Assembly: GCA_000697335.1 (NCBI GenBank)
Contig: JNEM01009893.1
Span: 1-17,060 of the forward strand
Direction of reading: 5' to 3'
Origin: Conidiobolus incongruus B7586
Taxonomy: Eukaryota > Entomophthoromycota > Entomophthoromycetes > Entomophthorales > Conidiobolaceae
DNA: 17,060 bases
Both the position numbers and the translations under genes were made by a program. Positions 1 to 10,147 of this stretch are shown piece by piece; the first letter of the stretch is position 1, and every line of letters begins with the position of its first letter. The notes beneath the pieces were generated by a model that did not search any database, was not told the origin of the DNA, and saw only the letters and a program-made list of their open reading frames with translations.

Positions 1-1140
1 CATATTATATTTTTATTTAATATCTCAAAGAAAATTAATTAATAGTAAATTATATATTAATTTTTTAAATAAAATAATTTTTAAATAATGTTTTCAGTAT
101 AAATTAAAAATCTATTATTTTTCATAATAATTATAAAATATATAAAATTAAAGATATAAAAGATTATTTATATAAAAATAACTAGAGAGAGTTATTATAT
201 CTAATATATTTACTTGATTATAACCTATATAATTATATTTATTTTAGATAATTAAAAAATTAGCTTACGAAAAAAATTCCTATAAATTAATTAAATTAGT
301 TCATAAAATATTATATTTTAGTTTTTAAAAAAACCATTTTTTTAAATATTAAAAGCTTGCCAAAAGTATAGAAAAGAGTTATTAATAATAAAAAAGGCTA
401 TTAATTTTATATTATTTATTAATTTTTATATTTTAATTATTAATTTATTTGTTTAATTTCAAAATTGTGCCATTACTTAATTTCTGCATTAATATTATAG
501 TTTAGTTATAAAATTAATATTATTAAAACCTAATATTATAATATTATTGGTTAATAATCTCACAAAGGAAAAAAAATTATAATTAATATTAGAAATAATT
601 AAAATAACTATATAATGATAATTCTTAAAAAGCTAATATCAAATATATTCTGTTTATATTAGCTAAAATTCAAATAATATTAATTTACTTAAAATATTAA
701 ATAATATACAATTAATAAATCTGGTAATCAGAAGTCTTTTGATTAATATAAAGTTTGAAATATATGTACATTAAATATGAAAGTAGTTATAATAATTATT
801 TGATTCATTAATTACTATTTTAATATTTAATATTAATATATTATTTTTATTTAAATACTTAAAAATACTCTTAAGTTATTAATAAAATATTATATTATGA
901 GTTTTAGTTAGTGAATCTAATTAAAAATTTATCTGTGTATTAGTAATGATTTTATTTTTGATGAAGTTTATATTATAGATACTAAAAAATTGAAATATTA
1001 ACAATTATATAAATAAATAATAAATATCTATATAAATATTTATTGTTATTCTGTTTTAAAGATTAAACTATAGTTAACAATGATAATTTTGGATTATGTA
1101 TCAAAATCATTAGCATTATTTATTAAAATATCAATATGCT
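1..1140. other. AT-rich spacer, nothing recognised
   Basis: This stretch is extremely AT-rich and full of TAA/TTA triplets on both strands. I found no reading frame, tRNA-like cloverleaf or repeat worth naming. It is probably ordinary intergenic DNA. Confidence 0.7.
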
Positions 1141-1149
1141 CAATATGTT

Positions 1150-1530
1150 ATGGAGTTTGGGTGCACTAGATCGATAACGCTCTTAGCAGAATAGCAAGTT
1201 CAGAGCATGAAAGGTCTGTTTTCGAGATTGAATTGCACAAAAGTGATGGCATTTGAAAGGTTAATGAAACTGATGAAAAACCTATTCTTGGAAATTCGCT
1301 TTTGAATTAACTTGAGATTCAATATACGATTATTCAGTTAATAATTTATAATTTTGAGATTGTTGAGACACTGAAATTTATATTAATATGATTAAGGTTA
1401 CAAAATGTGATGCTTCTTTCTTGATTTGGCACTGTCTTTTACGCTTATTTTGAGATGAGATGAATTAACGAATATATTCATTCTTCGGAAAATACCACTT
1501 CAATTACATTATCTTATAAATGGTAAGCTT
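1150..1530 (+). other. Compositional island, possible decayed coding sequence
   Basis: Base composition rises clearly above the flanks between about 1150 and 1310. A short open stretch runs 1170-1256, just after a TAG that could serve as a splice acceptor, and reads IDNALSRIASSEHERSVFEI and onward. Another frame is open at 1252-1305 (FERLMKLMKNLFLEIRF). Further mixed-composition peptide stretches, broken by stops, follow to about 1520. The residues are more varied than the I/N/K/Y/L expected from random AT-rich DNA. I do not recognise a family. Open runs of 20-30 codons are common by chance here, so a decayed gene is an inference. Confidence 0.25.
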
Positions 1531-1776
1531 ATTAATTATAATATGATTAAACAATCAAAACAGAATCTCAGCAAGGTGTTATACAATAAGTTGCAACATA
1601 TATATAGCATCTTATATAGTAATACTTGAAGATTTTAATATTTGTAGATTCTTTTGTAAAAAATATTTAGATATATAAATTCACTCAATGGTGTTGATAA
1701 TAATATCAGCAATGTCATATTTTTGATAAATCTATTAGTATTAATGTGTATTAGAATTGATTTGAAAATAATTGTA

Positions 1777-1820
<44 letters not shown>

Positions 1821-2329
1821 AATAATTATATTCATTTTATATTTTGTTATTGATATTGATTTAGATTTTTATATAATTTTGAATTTTTCAGCAATTTGTC
1901 AAGTAAATGATTTAGTTAATATAGTGCAATAGAAATCATTGAATAAGTAAGGTGATATTTATATATATAAGTTATTAATAATATCCAAATATCATATTTT
2001 AACGATTCCTTCGAACAAGTATTGAATTCACATTAATATGACTTTAATAATCAAATATATTATTATGAAAAAACTATTATTTATTAATATCTCATATAAT
2101 TTTTTCACAACTTTTATAACCCTGCAACTTATTAAGAATTTGATAAAGTAATTCAATATTTCCAATAATATTGAATAGTATTAGTATTACAAATTATTAA
2201 AATAACCTGTATCTAAATAATATGCTCAAATTTGCTATGATAAATTATTAATACATATTGTTGATGAAATTTGAATTAAAAAATATTTATATTAATTAAT
2301 TATAATATATTATATTGAATATTATTATA
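1531..2329. other. AT-rich spacer
   Basis: Apart from the AT dinucleotide tract at 1783-1816 I see nothing here. The longer open frames across 1635-1932 on both strands are produced by that tract, which reads as alternating Ile-Tyr on either strand. Confidence 0.65.
1783..1816. repeat. (AT)17 microsatellite
   Basis: An uninterrupted run of 17 AT dinucleotides. It is the longest simple repeat in the window; a shorter run of 8 AT units lies at 8913-8928. It is expected to vary in length between isolates. Confidence 0.95.
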
Positions 2330-2545
2330 TAAATCCAGAAATTCAGTTTATTCAAATTATTAAAAATAAATCTTGTTCTAAATGCTTTATTGAGAGCAGA
2401 AAATTATTCAAAACTTATTAATATGATATTCGAAGGATACTTTAATTTGGCGAGATAATCAAATATGGAAATTAAATAAAATTTATATTGATATTTGGGT
2501 GATAGATCAGGGGCATTGCACAAGTAATTTGGCGTGTTTAATACA
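2330..2545 (+). other. Possible decayed coding sequence
   Basis: Overlapping plus-strand frames are open across this stretch. One (about 2325-2455) contains INLVLNALLRAENYSKLINM. The other (about 2421-2542) contains DTLIWRDNQIWKLNKIYIDI and then a Cys/His/Gly-containing tail. Tryptophan, cysteine, histidine and aspartate are unusually frequent for this background. No ATG-led frame, domain or family is recognisable. In DNA this AT-rich, open runs of about 40 codons occur tens of times per window by chance, so this is only a candidate remnant. Confidence 0.22.
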
Positions 2546-3349
2546 GTATTGATCATTTGGTTAATTAATTTTCATACATTTTCAAAATTTATAGTTTAAT
2601 TTTTTTCATTATCTATTAAAATTAATCAATATATTATTATGAATTCTAATATATTTAAATTCAAAAAGTCCTGTGTTCGCTATAATATAAACTAATATAA
2701 TATATTTAATTTATATTGGATGATATATTAAGAAATTCATGTAGTATTCATAAATTTTGATTTATTATGTTATTAATTAATATCAAAATTAAAATAATTA
2801 ATTTCATAAGCCATAAAACATGAGTATATATCCTCTTGTAAAAGTTTAAAATTTTATTTTTATCTTATTACACTAATCCTAAAATTTAAAAATAATATAA
2901 TTTTGGAGCGTGAATTTTCTAAAGCTATATGATTTTTTATGTTAAAAAAACATGTGATGGTAATGTAAAAATTGATTGAGAGGGATACTTTAATCTTATC
3001 AAAAATTCTATTAATGGATTATTTATTATTGTTATTATTGAGGTAAAAATGATTGCAAAGTCATTATAAATAAAATAATAAACACACTCCTAAGTGTTTT
3101 TAATAATTCAGATTCGTCTTAACTTAAAATATCCTTTTCAAAACATGACCCTACTGTATAACTCTTAATTCAATGATTTTTTCAACTTTAATTAAAATCT
3201 TTTAAATATTAAAAAATGAATATTAAGATTATAGCAGCAAATCTGTATTAAATGATTTAATCTGACTCTATTAATAACCTTTCAATAAGTAATAATAATT
3301 AGAATATAATTAATATATAGGAAAATTAACATCTTTTAATAACGTTTAA
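2546..3349. other. AT-rich spacer, nothing recognised
   Basis: No supported gene or RNA. A weak stem (AAACAC pairing with GTGTTT) occurs near 3079-3100, but it is short and unremarkable. Confidence 0.6.
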
Positions 3350-3510
3350 CATAGTGAGGAGCGCTTAAGGGTTCTTCACATCCGAAATAACCCGATACTT
3401 CAAATTTTGATTAATTTTTGTTGACGTAGTTGTTATTGTTTTTTTAAACCTTGTCAAAAGTTTGATTTTCTTAATTTATTGAATAAGAAAAAAATATCAA
3501 TTTATTTAAA
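3350..3510 (+). other. Possible leucine-rich coding remnant
   Basis: A locally GC-richer segment (about 3354-3400) is open in one plus frame and reads EERLRVLHIRNNPILQILIN, which resembles a leucine-rich repeat register. The same frame is largely open to about 3510, with one interruption. This could be a fragment of an F-box/LRR-type gene, but the stretch is too short to assign and there is no start codon or splice structure I can defend. Confidence 0.2.
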
Positions 3511-3839
3511 TTGATTAATATAGAAATAACAAAATTATATTTTATGATAGTATTCATATTTTTTTAGTATGTAATATATTGTTAAATTTAATTTAACTAT
3601 TTAATTAATAAATTTTATTAAAAAATATTTTAATAATCTAAAATGAAATTATCTGCAAGTTATTATAATTTATGTTACTTTAATTTCAAAAAAAGAAAAA
3701 AAAACTTTAAAAATTAAATATGTATTATGTAAAAAATAATAGTCAATAAATCAATCTAGTTATATATTTATATTAAATAATTGAATTAAGCAAAAGTTCA
3801 TAATAAGAAAAGAGTTCTTAAAGTTTTCAATTGGCTGGA

Positions 3840-4400
3840 TTAATATTTAATTATTGAGTTAGTGGTGAGAAAATGAGTTTAAATTTAGACAAATTTATGA
3901 CGAAGTTACCAGTTTTTACCCAGTATAAAAAACTTAGTTCTATATTTAGATTCTTTTGTAATTTACACTGTTGCGCTTTTAGGGTGATGAAATCATGGAT
4001 ATTATGAATTCTGAGGATATTAATGTCTATTCCATAGAACAAGTATAATTTTCGAATATTTTATATTTGATTAAATAGCATATTCGAATAAATAACTATT
4101 TGGTAATGATTGATATATTAATAAAGTATTGCAATTTATGCTTTATTAATGTGTAGAATATACATCCAATTGTTTTAAGATGTTATTTATATTCTGGTGG
4201 ATGTTTTGAATATTAGGATGCGGAATGGGCGATAATTGAAATTGAAAGACGGATTAAATGAATTGATATAATCAAGTAATTAAATAATCTTTATTGTAAT
4301 GGGTGAATGAATGAAATTACTCATATTCAGCGAAATGAAAAAATGCAACCTGATTTTTAGCATTATTCAAATATTTAAAGGATAATTTTAAAATAATCAA
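3840..4400 (+). pseudogene. Possible decayed intron-containing host gene
   Basis: A plus frame at about 3867-3919 reads EFKFRQIYDEVTSFYP and meets a GTATAA donor-like site. After a TTTTAG acceptor near 3982 the frame resumes as GDEIMDIMNSEDINVYSIEQ and meets a second GTATAA donor-like site near 4044. Near 4158-4255 a further frame reads NIHPIVLRCYLYSGGCFEY, then a TAG, then DAEWAIIEIERRIK. Rich acidic, Trp and Cys content next to plausible splice sites argues for old exons. The missing start, the in-frame stop and the stop after IERRIK argue that the gene is broken or that my splicing is wrong. I do not recognise the protein. It sits on the same strand as UAP1, roughly 300 bp upstream. Confidence 0.3.
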
Positions 4401-4503
4401 ACAATTAGAGCTGATTCATATCTCTCTAATACCTAATCAGGATATTGTAAGATGGACTAAAAATAGGCACTAATTTTGTAATCATGTAATAATTTGAATC
4501 GTC

Positions 4504-4533
4504 ATTGGTGGGAACTTTTGAGAGACTGCCAAT
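4504..4533. promoter_or_regulatory. Inverted CCAAT pair upstream of UAP1
   Basis: ATTGG at 4504-4508 and CCAAT at 4529-4533 form an inverted pair about 180-205 bp upstream of the UAP1 start, within a segment GC-richer than the spacer before it. CCAAT is the site of the fungal HAP/NF-Y complex. A promoter role is inferred from position and motif only. Confidence 0.3.
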
Positions 4534-4632
4534 ATTCACTCTTACATGCGCTATATTCAATCAACCATTAATTTTGGCCCCACAATTATGTTCCCAAAAA
4601 ATTATCTGGTTTAAATACCATCTAATTCCCTT

Positions 4633-4697
4633 ACTCCAAGTGAGATACTTGAATTAATCATCACTCTAAGTGACACCTTGTAATTTACTAATTTACT
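4633..4697 (+). repeat. Short direct repeats in the UAP1 leader
   Basis: ACTCCAAGTGA (4633-4643) recurs as ACTCTAAGTGA (4663-4673), 30 bp apart with one mismatch. AATTTACT is then repeated in tandem at 4682-4697, ending 12 bp before the start codon. They may be regulatory sites or 5' UTR elements. There is no functional evidence beyond position. Confidence 0.5.
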
Positions 4698-4709
4698 AAC
4701 CTAATCATT

Positions 4710-6170
4710 ATGACAATTAGCGAACAACAGTTACGTCAGTTATACACTGAAGCTGGCCAAGAGCATGTGTTCACCTTCTTTGACTCTCTTAATCCTCAAG
4801 AACAAGATGCTTTTTTGAATCAGTTAAGTACTATTGAACCTATGCATGTCAATCACTTGTATCAAAAAGCTATCACTGGCCACAAGGTTGAGAATCAACC
4901 TATTGAGCCTCTTCATGAAGACACATACGACTCTGTTTTAGATGCTTCCAGTGAAAAGTTATTAGAATGGGAGAACAAAGGTTTTGAGCTCATCGCCAAC
5001 AACCAGGTTGCTGTTCTTTTACTTGCTGGTGGTCAGGGTACCAGACTTGGTTCTAACGACCCCAAGGGTTGCTACGATATTGGTTTGCCCTCTAAAAAGA
5101 GTCTTTTCCAGATCCAAGCTGAACGTATTCTCAGACTTCAAACTCTTGCTCAGCAACGTGCCAATATTTCTTCTCCTGTCACTATCCCATGGTACATTAT
5201 GACTTCTGGACCTACTCGCGCTGCTACTGAAGCCTTCTTTGAAAAGATGAATTACTTTGGCCTAGACAAGGCTAACGTCTTCTTTTTCGACCAAGGTGTC
5301 CTTCCCTGTTTGACCAATGATGGTAAGATTTTGCTTGAAGAAAAAGGTAAAGTTGCTGTCGCCCCAGATGGTAATGGTGGTGTCTATCCTGCCCTTCGTA
5401 AACAAGGTGCTTTAGCTGATATGGCTAAGCGTAACATCAAATACATTCACGCCTATTGTGTTGACAACTGTCTCGTCAAGGTTGCTGACCCTGTCTTCAT
5501 TGGATACTGCGTTAGTAAGAAAGCTGACTGTGGTGCCAAAGTTGTTCCCAAAGCCTATCCTACTGAATCTGTTGGTGTTATCTGTCTAAAGAACTCTCGT
5601 GTTAACGTTGTTGAATACAGTGAAATGACTGAAGAAATGAACCATCGCACTCGCCCTGATGGCAGACTCGTTTTCGATGCTGCTAACATTGTCAATCATT
5701 TTTACACTCTTGATTTCCTTAACAGAATGGAAGAAGTTGAAAAGAACCTAGAATATCATATTGCCAGAAAGAAGATTAAGCACACAGATCTACAAACCGG
5801 TGAACAAGTCGCTCCCACTTCACCCAACGGCATGAAACTTGAAGCTTTTGTCTTCGATGTCTTCCCTTTTGCTGAACATATGGTTGTCCTTCAAGTACAA
5901 CGTGCTGAAGAGTTCTCTCCTCTTAAGAATGCTCCTGGATCTAAGACTGACTGTCCTGAAACTAGTCGTCGTGATATCATCGCTCAACACATTCGTTTTA
6001 TCAAGGCTGCTGGCGGTAATGTCAATGTTGATGAATCCAACTTAGAATCCGTTCAATTAGAAATTTCTCCTCTTGTAACTTATGGCGGTGAAGGTTTAGA
6101 AGCCCTCGCTGGTAAGACAATCAATCCCACTCACATTGACAGCATTGAAACGCTCAGAACTTTTATCTAA
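4710..6170 (+). CDS. UAP1: UDP-N-acetylglucosamine pyrophosphorylase
   Basis: This enzyme makes UDP-GlcNAc from UTP and GlcNAc-1-phosphate in the cytosol. It is the last step of the hexosamine pathway and feeds chitin synthase, N-glycans and GPI anchors. The 486-aa product has the usual length and layout of eukaryotic UAP1/QRI1. An N-terminal helical segment (1-100) leads to the uridine-binding loop LAGGQGTRLG (105-114) with Lys119 in PKG. TSGPT follows at 165-169, APDGNGG at 218-224, YCVDN at 249-253, NGMKLEAFVFDVFPF at 373-387 and a SPLKNAPGSKTDCPETSR region at 403-420. No motif is missing. The ATG at 4710 gives an N-terminus (MTISEQQLRQLYTEAGQEHV) like those of fungal relatives, so no 5' extension is needed. 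It is intronless, unlike the split genes nearby, and much GC-richer than its flanks. The stop is TAA. Confidence 0.97.
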   Translation: MTISEQQLRQLYTEAGQEHVFTFFDSLNPQEQDAFLNQLSTIEPMHVNHLYQKAITGHKVENQPIEPLHEDTYDSVLDASSEKLLEWENKGFELIANNQVAVLLLAGGQGTRLGSNDPKGCYDIGLPSKKSLFQIQAERILRLQTLAQQRANISSPVTIPWYIMTSGPTRAATEAFFEKMNYFGLDKANVFFFDQGVLPCLTNDGKILLEEKGKVAVAPDGNGGVYPALRKQGALADMAKRNIKYIHAYCVDNCLVKVADPVFIGYCVSKKADCGAKVVPKAYPTESVGVICLKNSRVNVVEYSEMTEEMNHRTRPDGRLVFDAANIVNHFYTLDFLNRMEEVEKNLEYHIARKKIKHTDLQTGEQVAPTSPNGMKLEAFVFDVFPFAEHMVVLQVQRAEEFSPLKNAPGSKTDCPETSRRDIIAQHIRFIKAAGGNVNVDESNLESVQLEISPLVTYGGEGLEALAGKTINPTHIDSIETLRTFI

Positions 6171-9100
6171 TCCAATAATTTTTTTTCATTTTAAATGCTT
6201 AAGCCAATAACTGTTTTCCTCTAAATATTATTCTAACATCAATTTAAGGGGAATAGAAAAATGTTACGCTACTCACTAATACCCATTATCATATATAGTA
6301 TTAATATTTGTAATATCATTAGATAATAATTAATATATTGTATATTAATTTGATTATCTTTCCAATTAATAAAGTTTTAAAATATTAAAATACGATTATT
6401 AAATCTTTTGATTCAATTAATTGTCTTATCTGCTCGGGTTATCGTTTTGATTCTTGGGATGATTCTATTTAGTGAATTCTGTGTTAATCTGTATTTTTTA
6501 TCAACATTTTATTTAATATTCATAATAATATAATATTTAATCAGATTAAAATATTTAGATATATAATAATCTTTTATCATAAAGCGTTAGTTAAAGCGAA
6601 TATTATATCTTTTTCACTAAATTTATTATCTCGAGAATATACATTCAACAATACTACTCTATGATTATTCAACTGTAAGAAAAAATTTTATTTGAATATT
6701 GAGTTTCCAATTTTAGTAATTTTTCAAAATTTTGAATTCTAAATTAGTTTAAATATTAAATTGATAAATAATAAAAAATTTGGCAAATATTAATTAGATG
6801 TATTTTAATGCAATGTTAAGATTACAAAAATGTATAGTTAACTATCAATAAATACGTTTAGTTTACAACAAAACTTGGTTATATTTATTTAAACTTGACT
6901 TTAATAATATAAAAAACTTTCATGTTAATACAAGTAAATTTCTCATTTATTATATTATTTTATTTGATATCAAAATTCATATTTTTTTAAATTAATACTA
7001 AGTATCTAAAAAAATATTATAATAAAGCTTCCTAATAATTATACTGGATTCAATTATCTACAATTTTTAAATTTCATATTTGTATAAAAATTTAGATATA
7101 TGATATTAATAATTTCCTTAAGTTTAGACTATGATCAATTTTGTTATATTCTTTTAAGTAGGAACATAATATATATGTATTTCTTTGATCTTCAAAATTA
7201 ATACACGATTAATACTGTTATAATAATTAAAAACATGTTAATAAAAATATTCGTTATTTGAATAGCTAATATCTTTCAATACAACGAATACTTTAATGAT
7301 ATTTTCATTTGAGCTGTCGATTATGATATTCTACTGAAATATAAAAAATTTAATATTCGATAATTTATATATTGTATATATACTATTAAATTTTATTGTG
7401 GTGATAATGATATATATCATTTTGATAAAAACTTAATATATTAGAGAATATTAGAAATAATTTAATTTGATAACCAAGTTTCCAATGTTCTATTATATCA
7501 GAATTATCGCTTTTTCATCAATTGCAATATATATAATGTATCAATTGTGTTTTCCAATGTTATTAGATAATTGGGTAGAGTGAAATAATGGTATCCAAGC
7601 TAAATCTTGGGATAATTATATTGAATCTTATTATTATTTTATTAAATACTTTATTCGTTTATGTAGATTAATTGTAAAAATAAAAATGATAATAGTGTAG
7701 CTAAAAATACAGATGAAGGCTTAAATTTAAGTAATAAAATAAAATAACTTTGCTTCTATGGAAAATATCTGTATTTGATAATTTGAAGTAATAAACAGTA
7801 GTATATAGTCTCAAAAATTATTATTTAATAGGAATAGTGTTAAATTTCAGAAAAATAATAGTGATTAAAAAAATTTGAGGATACTGGTGAAATTGAAGAG
7901 AACAAAAAGGAAACATGTTAATTTTGAAAAGTATTTGAATAAATTCAATAAAATTATTAAAAATTTAATTTAGGTAAAATTTTTAACACTAAAATTCATT
8001 ATAGATTGAAAAATACAAAGATAATATATAGTAAGAATTCGAGGAGTTACTATCGTAAAAATATAGTAAAAACTATATCATTAGTATATTCTCACTCTGT
8101 ATACTTGATATAAAAAACATTTTCCAAAGATTCTGATAAATACTCTATATAACATTTCTTTTTATTCTTTAATATTTGTAATTTTTACTTAATCTGATAA
8201 TTTGTTTTTTTGACGTTTCATAAGTGAATATAATCTAAAATTACTATATCTTTTATCAAACAATAAATCTAATTTTTATAATATATGCATAATTATTTGA
8301 ATAATTTAATTGCTAAAACATTAAATAGTAGTATTGTAGTAATTATATGCTATAAAATTTTTTATTATTTAGAAATTTGGTAACTGATATTTTATCATAA
8401 TATTTTAGTTGATAATATTAATTAATTCGATATTATCTAGTTTAATTATATACTGGAATAATATCTATAAGTGTTTGACATAACCTTGGTCATATTAATT
8501 ACTGTTGAAAATATAATCATTTAAGGCAATATTCTGAAAGTAACTGTAATAAAAACACATTGTTATTATAATTTATCATTAAAGGTAACAATTATAATCC
8601 TTATAAAATTAAAAAAAAATAAAGAATCTAGTATGATGATATTTGAAAATTTAATTAGAGTAAAATATCTAATATGAAATCAGAAATGAGAAAAAAAAAA
8701 GCTATCTCCCATATATTAACTAAAGCCCTTGTTATATATAAACTTTACTGATTTAAATGGTTGTAGCACGGTTATATTTTAGTTTAAATTTGATTTTATT
8801 ATTTAAAATTGAATGTTCATTATAAGTATATAATGTGAACAAGTTTGAATTATAATTTTCATCATAATTTTCAAAATAAAAAATATTAAAGAGTTATGAT
8901 ATGTATTAAATAATATATATATATATATTATTTGATTTTTATTTCTAATATTATTTTATTATGTATCAATTATTAATTTTTATATTTGATTACTTGAATT
9001 TTTCAACTTGGTTAAATATCTTAGTAAAATTGATAATGAATCCGATTGATTAGATAATCTGATCTTGATATTAAATTATATTTACAGTCATAATATACAA

Positions 9101-9434
9101 GAAACCAATTAATTGACTTGACAATAAAAAGTTTATGATTGAAGTATATTAAAGAGATAAATTGATGATATTTACACATAATTATGTTATAATATTAGGC
9201 ATATTTTGTAATCTTGTAAATTAGATTCAAAAATAAAAATTGGCTGATGAAGCTTAAAATGAGCAAAAAAATACTAATCAGTTAATAGGTAATGAAAAAG
9301 TCTAAATAGAAAATTAGCTATTATTAATTTAAAAAAATATTTAAAACTTTTTAATTCAAAATATTTTAAATTATTTAATTTTAAAATTGAAAATTGATTT
9401 GAATTGATAAATTTTTAATAAAATTGAAAGATTA
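6171..9434. other. 3.3-kb AT-rich intergenic desert
   Basis: No supported gene, RNA or mobile element. An AATAAA at 6368-6373, about 200 bp past the UAP1 stop, could be its polyadenylation signal. At 6385-6534 one plus frame stays open for 49 codons with a strongly hydrophobic reading (for example LSARVIVLILGMILFSEF). It has no clear start and its minus strand is equally peptide-like, so I do not call it a gene. An eight-unit AT run lies at 8913-8928. Confidence 0.6.
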
Positions 9435-9692
9435 TTATTCAGATTCTTCAGTAGCGGCTTTTTTACCGTGAATAGCAGGGAATTTGAGGTAAGATTGATT
9501 GTGACGTCTACCACTTAGATCGTAGAGGTTATCGAATTTACCGCAAACCCAGAAAATACCGGCAGGAATGAGACCAACCCACAATAAAGCGATACCGATG
9601 GTTTTGGGGGTCCAACGAGCGGCTAAATGCATATTTTCACGAGCAGCATTCCATCTTTCAATAGCAGGAACTGGCTTCCAAATTTCACCCAT
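9435..9692 (-). CDS. NDUFB4/B15-like subunit of mitochondrial complex I
   Basis: This is an accessory subunit of the membrane arm of NADH:ubiquinone oxidoreductase in the mitochondrial inner membrane, with a structural rather than catalytic role. The 85-aa product begins MGEIWKPVPAIERWNAAREN, which matches the PAIERWxxxRxN pattern of fungal B15 subunits. RWTPKT follows at 26-31, then one membrane segment (about 31-50) and the conserved-looking YDLSGRRHNQS (57-67), with a charged tail ending in TEESE. Its length fits the short fungal forms. It is a single exon and GC-richer than its surroundings. The CAT at 9690-9692 (ATG on the minus strand) fits the family N-terminus, and no upstream in-frame start is needed. 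It lies head-to-head with the first TMEM164-like gene. The family call rests on remembered motif similarity. Confidence 0.8.
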   Translation of the reverse strand: MGEIWKPVPAIERWNAARENMHLAARWTPKTIGIALLWVGLIPAGIFWVCGKFDNLYDLSGRRHNQSYLKFPAIHGKKAATEESE

Positions 9693-9852
9693 TTTTTGAA
9701 TTATTTGTTATTATTGATAATATGATTTTATTAACAGTTATAATCTAATTAATTTGGAATGTGGAATGAAATAAATTTAAATTAAATATAGGTTAATTGA
9801 AATTATGGGACATCATATTTTATTTTATCAATAAGGTTTTATAAAACAGTTA

Positions 9853-10031
9853 CCAATTATCTGATCAAATTTGATACTTTAAATAAAAAAAGAGACAAAT
9901 GATGAGCTTTTGGATATTTTTAGAATGTAAAAATTAATAAAATATTTACGGGTTAAAATTCATAACCAATGAAAGCAAATATTGGGTAAAAGTATTTGTG
10001 ATAGTATAAATGATTTGATGAATAGCCCAAT
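9853..10031. promoter_or_regulatory. CCAAT-box cluster in a divergent promoter
   Basis: The 455-bp gap between the divergent NDUFB4-like and TMEM164-like genes holds CCAAT at 9853-9857, 9966-9970 and 10027-10031 and ATTGG at 9981-9985. The middle two form an inverted repeat (ACCAAT, 10 bp, ATTGGGT). HAP/NF-Y complexes bind CCAAT and drive respiratory genes in several fungi, which would suit a complex I subunit. An 8-bp palindrome, CAGCGCTG, lies just outside at 10060-10067. Regulation is inferred from motifs only. Confidence 0.35.
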
Positions 10032-10147
10032 TTTAATATAAATATTATTTGTGTAACATCAGCGCTGTTCGGGTCATTTAAATGCATGATGTACCTTAAA
10101 GTTGGAGCTTTGTTTTAACTAATATTAATTAAAACATTAATAATAAT

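Noticed and set aside
1635-1932. Open frames of 66 and 69 codons on opposite strands.
   Set aside because: Both are generated by the (AT)17 tract, which encodes alternating Ile-Tyr in either direction, extended through AT-rich flanks.
3851-4042. Minus-strand open frame of 63 codons starting near 4042.
   Set aside because: The plus strand gives more protein-like segments flanked by splice-like sites over the same bases. The minus reading shows no family features.
4694-4735. TACTAAC followed by ATTAG across the UAP1 start, resembling the 3' end of an intron.
   Set aside because: The ATG at 4710 already gives a family-typical N-terminus, and no upstream exon or donor that improves it is visible.
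4984-6045. Shorter alternative-frame open stretches inside UAP1.
   Set aside because: They are shadows of the UAP1 coding frame.
6385-6534. A 49-codon hydrophobic open frame past UAP1.
   Set aside because: It has no start or conserved motif, and open runs of this length are expected by chance at this base composition.
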